DNA of 64,000 bases, from the NCBI RefSeq assembly GCF_037038585.1, contig NC_092520.1, forward strand, positions 123,784,001-123,848,000. The letters are read 5' to 3'. Of the stretch, positions 1 through 25,800 are shown one piece after another. Made by a program: the position numbers and the translations under genes. The notes below the pieces were generated by a model. It was not told the DNA's origin, searched no databases, and saw only the letters and a list, made by a program, of their open reading frames with translations. This DNA comes from Patagioenas fasciata (taxonomy: Eukaryota > Chordata > Aves > Columbiformes > Columbidae). How positions within the stretch are numbered: the first letter of the stretch is position 1; each line of letters starts with the position of its first letter.

Positions 1-15811
<15,811 letters not shown>

Positions 15812-17773
15812 CTGGATCACAAATAGCATTTAAGAAACATTATACAAAAAAATTATATCAGATATATTTTTTGCCCTTGAAGGAAAAATTTAAAAATGAG
15901 AATCTATTAGTTTTTTGCAAAATAACTTGGTGACAAACATGGAGGTCATTCTGTCATATTTAGTTGATCAGACTTTGTCATTTACTTTTCACATCACCAG
16001 CTCTTTGGGATTTAGCATGAAATCAAGAAAGGTCTATGTATGCTCATAGGAACACAGTATCAAATATTTATTTGGTTTACTTGTGAAAACAAATAGCTGT
16101 AAACCTGAAGAAAAATACTTTCAAGATCACATTATACTGGATTGTATGTTCACATCAAGACCTTTCTCCAGGTGCTGTGCAGTGGTCAGTATTTTTGAAG
16201 CTAATAAATGGTTCTAATGCATTTTGTAAGATTCATATATGATAGGGTGAATATAAGAATGTTATGTAACAAATATTTGAGTATATTTTTCTAACTTTTT
16301 ATAAAATTATTTGCAAGTTTGTGTCAACATACATACTTACTACCAAAAAAATGATACCTAGAAAGCATTACAATGCTGACAGTCAAACGCATACAAGTAG
16401 AGGATGTTTGATTCTTACGTTTCTTTTACAGTAGCAGTACCTCTTATTAGAGATTACATGAGCAGATGCATATTTTGTATTTCTACCAATCTGAAGAGGT
16501 GAGGAAGTTAGATAGGGAAGTTAAAGATCAATACATTTTATACAAAAATATGCTATTTGAATTGTCTGAAAAGTTTTCTTATCTGTTGTTTTCTTTGTTT
16601 TGTTAACTGAGTTGGACATAGGTAATAAGTTCAGTTGAAAAAATGGAGCTGAATATTGTATTGTCTACTGCAACATACAAGAAAATTGCCCATAGTGAAA
16701 GTTTTGCACTAATTCAGTCACCAATTCTGATGGAAAATTGAATCAACCAGTATGCAGATAAGCTCCAGCACTTTTTAATCTCGATAACACTAAAATACCA
16801 TCTCAAAAACAAAGGAACCCCAGGTTTTTAAGGACTTATATAATACTTCCACACAATGTGTTACTTTTACATTTAAAAATCACATACAAGTGATACATAA
16901 ACAACAAGGGTTGCAGTTGGATATATTCCTATTTAAATATTTATCCTCTTAAATTGGAGACGGCCATTGGTATATGTGTAAACATATATAGTTACGGTAC
17001 CTAGTTACACCAAGGATGAAAACCCCATTCAAAGATTTTTTGTACAAGCATCACTTGATGATTTTCTATTACGCATTCAGTCGTCCATAACATGGTATTA
17101 CCAACAGATTTTAGATAATGTTAACATAATGTAAGGTATATATTCAGCACTTTGACATTAGAAATCTTTGCCATATACCCCTTACAGCAATGAGTTACAC
17201 AAGTTATATACACAAAATTAAATTATTACCCAAGATTTTTAAAGACTATGTTGGAAGGGGGCAGGGAGTCAGTCTTAAGAATATTACGTTTGGAATGAGT
17301 GGAGAGGAATATTCCAAGTTTGCTAGTTTAGTGTCAGGATGAAACAAATTGTATGTGACTGTCAGCATGAGAATACTTTTGTTGTATTCAACCAGTGTAA
17401 CATGGTCAGTTTGATTATTCTCAGGATTTAGTAATTTTCACTTCAAACAAACACGATGTTAAGTGGAAGGGGGAAGTTTATGTGTGCAATCTCAAATCTT
17501 ACTATCTTTAGCTTTGTTACCACTTAACTTTTTTGGCTTAAAGGCTCTACTTTTGCAGGCTTGTCTTTTTTACAGCCTCAGTTTCTAGAAATGTATTTCC
17601 TTTTTATTCTAACACTTATCTAAAATAAATTAATGGAAGTCTTTATTAAAACTAAATACTGCTGTGGAAACAAAATTTAAGAAACCAAAATGGAAGATGT
17701 TTATATTTCTATATGAAATGTTTATTGTTTGTGTGAACATATGTATCAGTTTTGTTTCTGCTTTTAAAATAAA
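15812..17773 (+). other. ARL13B: ARL13B 3' UTR (extent estimated)
   Basis: AT-rich, free of transposons. Candidate AATAAA signals lie at 16203-16208, 17624-17629, 17768-17773 and 17905-17910. The first would give a UTR near 0.4 kb; the group near 17.6-17.9 kb one near 2 kb. Which is used cannot be told from sequence. Confidence 0.5.
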
Positions 17774-18387
17774 TTCTACCAATTTATGACCAAAAAATAC
17801 AGTTTTGTTTATTAATATGCTCTATAATTATTTACTACAATAGTTTTTTCAGTCATATATACTACCTTGACTTTTTATTTGCTCAAAATGACATTTATGT
17901 ATAGAATAAAACTAATGCACAGCATCAACATGTTTCCAATATTATCATAAATTTTCAAAAATTTAGAAACAATTATAGACATAAATGTTTAATGGCTGCA
18001 AGTATAATTTACATAGCTAAAAATGTACAAAATAGACATCATACTTCTACAACTACAATGTGGTCAAATTTAGAATATATTGATAGATTGGCACTAGGTT
18101 ATGAGGATATGTATACATATAAAGTGCTTTGATATTGCGCTTTATGTTTGAGAGGTAATAAATTGTACATTTGTAAGTTGAGAGGTAATATTTATATCAC
18201 AATTATTATTATTGCATGAATCAGAAGATTTAATCAGGTTCTCATGCTTTTTGTTGTTAAAACCACCACTTTCAAAACATAGCAGTGCATTTAGCTAGGA
18301 GGTTTTGTGGTTAAGTACATGAGTGATAAGAACATGGAAATATGCTACATAGGAAATACGCTACATTTTTTTTTATGAGGATATAAT
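17774..18387. other. Intergenic, AT-rich
   Basis: Between the probable end of ARL13B and a CR1. Very AT-rich, with nothing recognised beyond extra AATAAA motifs (17905 and near 18159). Confidence 0.6.
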
Positions 18388-19560
18388 GAGGTGGATAGAT
18401 GATGGCAAAGCAGTGGATGTAGTCTGCCTTGACTTGAGTAAGTCATTTGACACAGTCTCCCACAGCATCCTCACAGCTAAACTGAGGGAGTGCGGTCTGG
18501 ACGATCAGGTAGTGAGTGAGGTGGACTGTAAACTGGCTGAAGGGAAGAAGCCAGAGAGTCGTGGTCAATGGGGCAGAGTCCGGTTGGAGGCCTGTATCTA
18601 GTGGAGTGCCTCAAGGGTCAGTACTGGGGCCAGTACTATTCAATATATTCATCCATGATTTGGATGAGGGAATAGAGTGTACTATAAGCAAGTTTGCTGA
18701 TGAAACGAAGCTGGGAGGAGTGGCTGACATGCCAGAAGGCTGTGCTGCCATCCAGCGAGACCTGGACAGGCTGGAGAGTTGGGAAGGGAAAAATTTAATG
18801 AAATATAAAAAGGGCAAGTGTAGAGTCTTGCATCTGAGTAGGAACAACCCCAGGTTCCAGTATAAGTTGGGGAATGACCTATTAGAGAGCAGTGTAGGGG
18901 GTCCTGGTGGACAGCAGGATGACCATGAGCCAGCACTGTGCCCTTGTGGACAGGAAGGCCAATGGCATCCTGGGGTGTATTAGAAGGGGGTGGTTAGTAG
19001 GTCCAGGGAGGTTCTCCTGCCCCTCTACTCTGCCTTGGTGAGACCACATCTGGAATATTGTGTCCAGTTCTGGGCCCCTCAGTTCAAGAAGGACAGGGAA
19101 CTGCTGGAGAGAGTCCAGCGTAGGGCAAGAAAGATGATTAGGAGAGTGGAGCATCTCCCTTATGAGGAAAGGCTGAGGGAGCTGGGTCTCTCTAGCTTGG
19201 AGCTGAGGAGACTGAGGGGTGACCTCATTATGTTTGTAAATATGTAAAGGGTGAGTGTCAGGAGGATGGAGCCAGGCTCTTCTCGGTGACAATCAATGAT
19301 AAGACAAGGGGCAATGGGTGGAAACTGGAACACAGGAGGTTCCACTTGAATGTGAGAAGAAACTTCTCGGTGAGGATAACGGAGCACTGGAACAGGCTGC
19401 CCGGGGAGGTTGTGGAGTCTCCTACTCTGGAGACATTCAAAACCTGCCTGGACACATTCCTGTGTAACCTCATGTAGGTGTTCCTGCTCTGGCAGGGGGA
19501 TTAGACTAGATGATCTTTCGAGGTCCCTTCCAATCCCTAACATTCTGTGATTCTGTGTGA
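18388..19560 (+). mobile_element. CR1 LINE, 5'-truncated, broken reverse transcriptase and complete 3' end
   Basis: About 1.17 kb. Frame pieces read [51 protein letters not shown] and [19 protein letters not shown], all typical of the CR1 reverse transcriptase, separated by frameshifts and stops. The palm motif normally FADD reads FADE (18693-18704), so the catalytic site is altered as well. The 3' end carries the CR1 tail ATTCTGTGATTCTGTG. It is a dead copy of the subfamily that also gave the fragments at 22312 and 54378. Confidence 0.92.
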
Positions 19561-22180
19561 TTTTGCATTATCTATGTGCAACATTTTAAATACATTTTAG
19601 TCAAAACATATTATAGGTAGGTTAAATGGATCTTCTAGAAATATTAATTTTCATGAGCCCAGCTGATGTGAAAGATAGTCAGTGCTTCAAAATAAGTCAT
19701 TCTCGTTGTCTTCGTTTTTAGCCAAAACCTGGAATCCACAGAAGAACCTTACTCAGAGATGTAAAGGTTTTAAATAGAAAATAGTAACTATAATCACATT
19801 ATTAAAAGTAGGTATATTCGGTATCCATTAGGTTTAGTTTCACATCTGTGACATGCTCTCTCCATGTAAATAATGCACAGTAAGTGAGGGACACTCATAT
19901 TGAGGTGAGACAAGAGCACGTGTTAGAGGAAGCTATTTGATGATCTTGTGAGACTTCTATTTCAAATCCGCAGTCCTGATGAAGATTTAGAAAGCTTTAA
20001 AATAATTACTTGCAACAGACAGCTGGTGCCAGCTTTCTAGAGGCTCTCTTGAGAGGCCTGCTTATGAGGATTGAGATGGAAGCAGCAAAATACCCGCAGA
20101 GGTCCAGCAGGTACTACATCCCAATAGCATTAATTTACATGATCTTCTAATCTACATACTTTTTTGTCCCAAAATTCAAGTCATCCATTAATTTGATCTT
20201 CATAAAACCTAGCAAGCTTTTGCGAGATCTGTCCTAACATAACAAACAAGGAGAATATGTTTTCTTGTGTATTTCTAAATTAATATATAGTAATGATGAA
20301 GACTCAGAATTTGTCCTTGCTCAAGGAAGCTGCAGACACCTGAAACTGAACATTGAAAGTCACAGTAATGGCCTGTCTTTTCAATTCGCTCGGTTTGGAG
20401 AGTATTGATGTGCCAGTGGTGGTATTTCTGAATATTGACTTGCTAATTTTAAGACGTTTCAGCCATCTTCCACTCTCTGAAAGTATCAGGGGCCAACACG
20501 GCATACACTGTGTCCTCTGCCTTTGCTTTCCTGAATGCAGGGATATGCCTAGAAAACACAAGTTTGAAATAAGATGACTAACGTTTAAAGAAAATGCGTT
20601 AGCCTGAGAGAATTGTGGACTGAGGCTGTAGTGGAGTTGTGAAAATACAAGAGATTTTTCAGAAACCACGAGCTTGTGGTTTAACTGGGCATTCAGGCAT
20701 GCAGGTGGTCACTTACCATGGCAAGCGTAGTTGCTTAGGTGACAGAGATCGCATCATTTTGGATTGCTTTTTATTAAGAGGAACAGTAGCCTGACTTTCA
20801 AAATGTACTGAAGTTAATTCCCCCAGAGTCAATCCATCTCTCCAATAGCACAATAGAGATACGGGTTGTAGTTGCATTTTTACTGGGTTTTTTGTAGTTT
20901 CTTTGTGGTCCTGGTGTTGCTAGTGCACAAGCTATTTAACTGAAGTCCATCCTTCTGATGTGTTGCAAATCTAACTGGTTTCAGACACATTAAGAAACAC
21001 TGATGGCACCTTCTACAAGTGGGATACTACTCTGTATTTAGGGGAAGGCAACTCATCCAGCATACTTTTTTGTTTTACTGGTACAGTCAAATTCAGTCAT
21101 CGTATGTATTTGCTTTTATGTTATTGGTTTTGGCAGAATTACATCCACAGAGAACTGCAGTTTTTACACCAGTTTTGTTCTGTGTCTTGTGGTACAATTT
21201 ATCAAAAAGCCTTTGCGGTTGCCATTTACATTTGATAGGTAGGAGGTCTCCATTTTGCCTGCTTGCTCTTTGTCAGGATCTTGATTGAAACATTTTAAGT
21301 AAGTTTTCAAGTTTGACGATAATTTGCATGAGATTTGCATAAATGTCCTTAGTTTTCATTACTCAGTGCCTGAAACTCAAATATTTATCTATATGATAGC
21401 ACCCCTGCTTTACCTTTGCACCCCTTTCCTGGCTAGATTTCAGAGGCTGGTTTCAGCTGTGTGGGCAGCCACTGATGTTATAGAAACTCCTGTTTAACCA
21501 GCTTGCGGTTTCCACGGGCATTGCTCTTACCGAAGGACTCAGCAAATGCTGATGGACAAGTGAGCTTTTGAGTGAGAGAGAGGGTGTGTGGCGGCTTTAT
21601 TTTGCTGTGCCACGACGGATGCAGCAAGAGGTGGCTAACACAGCAAGATGCCCTTTCTAACAGGAGTTGGCCAGTCCCCACAGTTCTGCTCAGGTGAAGA
21701 GGTCAGAAGAGGAACTGCCCTCATTTTGGCAGCCTCGGGCTTTAGTGCTACTAAGCCAGTTACGGTTAGTGAACTGAGGCCTGGCGGTTCTCCTGGTCAC
21801 ACTGGTCCCAGAGAATGGTCTATCTGAAAACGTGTGTAAGACATTTGTGTGTGATAACTCTCGCGTTTCAATTTTTCTTTGTAGTAGCAGCCGGTTAAGC
21901 TAAAGCTGATCTCCAATCTGTTTTAGAGGAGGCTGTTAAGCAGCTGAATAGCAATTACAAACTCTGGGAAAGCCCGGTCAAGGCAGGAGTTAAGGACAGG
22001 TGCAAAGGCATTAGCAGAGGTCTGACAGCAGTGGTGCAGATGGCAGCAGCACTTCCAGCAGGCTCTGGGATGAGGATCAGTTTTATAAATTGATTAATCC
22101 AGAGTCCAATTGCTGCCTAATCCTGCTTTATCCCTGGGAGAGGCAGAGGAGACTGAAGGACAGGAGAGCCTCCCATGGTT
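19561..22180. other. Intergenic between ARL13B and NSUN3
   Basis: 2.6 kb without a recognised gene. A possible old LTR lies at 21477-21850 (separate entry). The rest is unique sequence. Confidence 0.6.
21477..21850 (-). mobile_element. Possible old solo LTR (weak)
   Basis: Read on the minus strand, an AATAAAGC polyadenylation context (plus strand GCTTTATT near 21595) precedes a CT-rich stretch and a terminal ...TTTCTATAACA at 21477 that could be an LTR 3' end. The 5' boundary, target duplication and any coding part are not visible. It could be chance. Confidence 0.3.
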
Positions 22181-22311
22181 TTAAAAATAAACAAACAAAC
22201 AAAACAAACAAAAAACAAAACTAAACAAAACAAAAAACAAAAACACAAAACAAAAGCAAACAAACAAACACTCAAACAAAACCTACCAAAAAAAAAACAA
22301 AACACAACAAA
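22180..22311 (+). repeat. CAAA/CAAAA-rich low-complexity tract
   Basis: About 130 bp of AAAC, AACAAA and AAAACA units, almost pure A and C. It directly abuts the CR1 fragment at 22312 and lies about 430 bp upstream of the NSUN3 start codon. Confidence 0.9.
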
Positions 22312-22575
22312 AGACTGTAGAGTCTTGAATCTGGATAGGAACAACCCCAGGTTCCAGTGTAAATTGGGGAATGACCTGTTGGAGAGCAGTGTAGGAGAAA
22401 GAGACCCTGGTGGACAGCAGGATGACCATGAGCCAGGAGTGACCTTGTGGCCAGGAAGGCCAATGGCATCTTGGGGTGTATTCGAAGAGGGATGGTTAGT
22501 AGGTCGAGAGAGGTTCTCGTTCTCCTCCCCCTCTACTCTGCCCTGGTGAGACCGCACCTGGAATATTGTGTCCAG
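22312..22575 (+). mobile_element. Internal CR1 fragment next to the NSUN3 promoter
   Basis: About 260 bp matching the CR1 at 18388 (both contain AGGAACAACCCCAGGTTCCA and GGACAGCAGGATGACCATGA) and ending abruptly at GTGTCCAG, where the other copy continues. It lacks the CR1 3' tail, so it is truncated at both ends, unlike a simple insertion. It meets non-repeat sequence 162 bp upstream of the NSUN3 ATG. Confidence 0.88.
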
Positions 22576-22692
22576 AATCTGTGAAATTAACCCCCAGAAA
22601 ACCCCAGGCCCACCACCGCACCTCCTGGGAGCGACGGGACACAAGGAAGGCGGCAGCGCCACTCGCCCGGTGCCGCCTCTGCAGCCCCTCGG

Positions 22693-22707
22693 CCGCCAGG
22701 GGGCGCC
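22693..22707 (+). promoter_or_regulatory. CTCF core motif
   Basis: CCGCCAGGGGGCGCC, a close match to the CTCF core consensus (CCASCAGGGGGCGCY type), 30 bp upstream of the NSUN3 ATG. Occupancy is not shown by sequence. Confidence 0.6.
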
Positions 22708-22737
22708 CCGGCCCCGCCGCCCTGCCCCGTTCCCGCC

Positions 22738-22839
22738 ATGCGGCGGCTGCCGCTGCTGCTGCTGCTGCTGCCGGCGGCTCCCCGCCGCCCCGGGGCCGCC
22801 CTCCTATCGCACCGAGCGGCCGCCCGGGCCTCGCAGCCG
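22738..22839 (+). CDS. NSUN3: NSUN3 exon 1: presequence-like N terminus
   Basis: 34 codons from ATG in GCC-ATG-C context to a GTGAGG donor in phase 0. It begins MRRLP, then six Leu from a (CTG)6 run, then Pro/Ala/Arg-rich sequence ending RAAARASQP. No acidic residue and six Arg fit a mitochondrial targeting peptide, though the Leu core could also resemble a signal peptide. The human exon as I recall contributes only about four residues. Confidence 0.75.
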
Positions 22840-25800
22840 GTGAGGCGCTAGTGGGGGGAGGAGGGAGTGGGCGAGCGGCGCGGCTCGCCCTTGGCAGCCG
22901 GAAGCGGGGCGGGACGGGCGGTCGGTCCCTTCCTGCGCGTTCCGCGGGCCGTACGGGAAGAGCCGCCTTCGCCGCTGAGACTTGTGGGTGGCTGCCGCCA
23001 GGCCGCGCCTCAGCCTGCGGGCAGGGCAGCGCGGAGAAGCTCCTCCATTTGTTGAGAGCGCGGTTTCTGAGTTGGAAGTGGCGACTTCGGGGATTCGGGG
23101 TGTTTGGTCGCTGCTGGGAGCGTTTGTAGCAGCGGGAAGAGCCCCGGTGCGATCCTGTGGCCGCTGCAGGGCTCTGCCCCGCAGGGGTTTGTCTCCCTCT
23201 GTAGTCCCGCCTGTGTCATCCCCTCGTCCCTTCGAGAAGCAAACGAGCGTTTCGTTTTGTACTAAAGCTCCTCGTACCTGGCTTTGCGATCCGTGCCGCG
23301 GCTCCTCTGCCGGGCAGCGCGTTCCGCGGGTACAGGAACCGATTTGAGACAGAAAAATCAGACCTTTGTATGCACTGTGGTGGTTAATATATTAAGAGAC
23401 AACAGAAGTAACTCGGAGCTTAGCGGGTCCTTCAGGTTCTACTTTCTGTCAAGTGTTTCATGGAAGCATTTTGGTTGGAAGCGACCCATAAGATCATCAA
23501 GTCCAACCATGACCCAACTCTGGCACTAAACCAGGCCCCTAAGAACCTCATCTATATGCCTTTTAAACACTTCCAAGGGATGGTGACTCCACCGCTTCCC
23601 TGGGCAGCCTGCTCCAGTTTCTGTTCGGGAAGTACAGGTGTTCAGCGGGAGGAGAAGCAGGAGGAAGGGCAGTGTGGTGTGGGGAGGGAAATCTAGTAAA
23701 TATTAGTCTTTCCCTTGGGGGTTTTCCTTCTGAATAGCACAAGTTTGCTGAGAAACCAAAAGTTCTTCACCTCCCTGCCTAAATAAAATACCAAATTTGC
23801 ATTTCCCCCTAACTCTTGGAATAAATTAGTTATTGTAGAGCCTTGCAGCTCAGCTTCAGCTGACTTCTGTAATGATTTAAATTAATTTATTTCAGTTAAG
23901 CACATGGGTACATCTTGGCAGAGGTGATCATAGTGCATGATCATAATTGTGCCTTGCTTATTTTGTTTCTGGAACCACTGTACTATTAGTGTAGATGATA
24001 CAGAAGAGGATATTATCAACAAGCTTTGAATGACCTCTTCACAGGTAGGGAAGAAGAGAGTACACTAGCTTAACTCGTTTGTTCTCTGAAATTCCTGTTA
24101 CATCTTGGTCACATGCATGATGTGACCTTGATATTTGAGCACTGTAATATCACTGATACTAGCTTGATTTAAATTGATGAAGTGTTCTTTTAATAATTCT
24201 AGTGATAACTGGGGAGGGTTTCATTTGTTTGTTTTTGCTGCTTTTCTTTTTTCCTCCTTTCTCTGAAGCTGGAAAACAAAACAAAAGAGAAACTTCAAAA
24301 GAAGATTTGTCAGGTTGTTCTGGATCATTTTGAGAAGCAGTACATGGTGGAACTTGGAGATACATGGACAAGTGTCAGGTCTGTTGTTTTGAGGAGATGG
24401 GGGAGGGGTGTTATTTTTTTTTTTTAAGTAGTTAGTAGAATAACTCTCAAAAGAGTCATGGGCTTTAACAGCTGTTTTAGTTTATTTTCAGTTTAGAACT
24501 GCTGTAAATTGTGGAATAATAGAGGACTCAAACTTGGAATTTCTTTTGGTTTTTCTTTGACATGATTCTTCTGACATGATGAAGTTTCTGTTCTGTATGC
24601 ACATGCAACTGTGAGGAGCCTGCCATCTTACATGTTTGTTGACTGTTTTGTAAAAAGGTGGTCCAAAAATCATCCCTTTATACTTAACAGCAGCTGCTCT
24701 TTGGCTTTTTTTTTTCCTACAGCTTTATTTTATCTTGAAAGACTGGAACAAAGATATTAGGAGAGAAGTACATCCCCTGATTTCTTTCATTAGAAGAAAC
24801 TGAATGTTAATGACATGCACAGAAAAGGATATGACTTAATTTGGGTCTTGATCACTTTGGGTCAGCCACTAAAAAACTGGGTGTGGTATTGAGAGAACAT
24901 ATTCCCTTCCCCGCTCACTGGTGGTTGTCACTCACAGGAAAGCCAGCAGAAGAGCCCTTCAGGAGAAGTTCCCTGTTCAGCCTATATACTTTTCAACAGG
25001 AATTTGAAAAAAAGTAGTTGACTTTGACGTGAAGTGCATGAGGAGTGCTCTCAAGATCAGTGCCACATTACTTTGAAGTGAAAGGCATGTTAGGTGTTCA
25101 GAGTATTTGAAATTATGTGATTCCTTTGAGTGCCCTCTTTGGTTTAGCCTGTAAAAAGTAGTTTAAAATAATTATTTCCATGGTTAAAAATATTCCCGAG
25201 GAGTATTTTTTATAGCTAAATTAAAAAATACTGAGAGAAATTCAAAGGTCTGAAAAAGTGAACTATGAACAAACATGTTCCTACCATATAAGCACTGCTT
25301 TTTGCCTGCCTTCAAGGAATATCTATCAGTGTAAATTTTTCTGGCCCAATGTTTGCAGAACACAAAAGGAAATTTAGAAAAGAATGTATGTAAAAACTGC
25401 ATTTTACAGTGCTGACTGGAATAACCATTGCAAAGCCAATGTGATTCTTTTTGTTGTGACATTTACAACTAATATTGCAGTTTTTCCTTGTCCCTAAGAA
25501 ACTACTTTATAGTCAGAAAGAATGATATACTTCATTATTTATAACTTTTACAGTTATTTGTTAAAGAATAAGGGAAAATAGAGAATATCTTGTTTCAGAA
25601 GAAGTTAGTGTTATAAATACAATAATTACAGAAAATGGTAGATTGATTTCATCTGAAATTATTTTTCCTGCATGCTTTTCTTCATCATATCTAATCAAAA
25701 TTATTCCTTTTTGATTGTACCAGATTGATCCAATGGTGGGATTATTACCCTCATGTAAGAAAAGGCTTCCTATGCTATGGAAAGCTCGTGTTATTTGCCA

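Larger units (their letters stand above)
22600..23330 (+). promoter_or_regulatory. NSUN3: CpG island promoter of NSUN3
   Basis: Sharp rise in G+C and CpG over the first exon and start of intron 1, against AT-rich flanks. No TATA box is obvious, as usual for housekeeping genes. It contains the first exon, a CTCF-like core and ETS/Sp1-like motifs. The transcription start is not determined, and no ATG lies between 22576 and the chosen start. Confidence 0.85.
22840..24268 (+). other. NSUN3: NSUN3 intron 1
   Basis: 1.43 kb: the CpG-island half, then a CR1 tail (23458-23625), then AT-rich sequence to a TCTGAAG acceptor after a T/C-rich tract. Confidence 0.8.

Noticed and set aside
22117-22662. 181-codon minus-strand open frame
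   Set aside because: Antisense of the CAAA tract and the CR1 fragment.
22566-23129. Long plus-strand open frame through the CpG island
   Set aside because: High GC keeps several frames open. It does not begin with ATG, runs over the exon 1 donor and matches no family; the 22738 ATG frame splices in phase to NSUN3.
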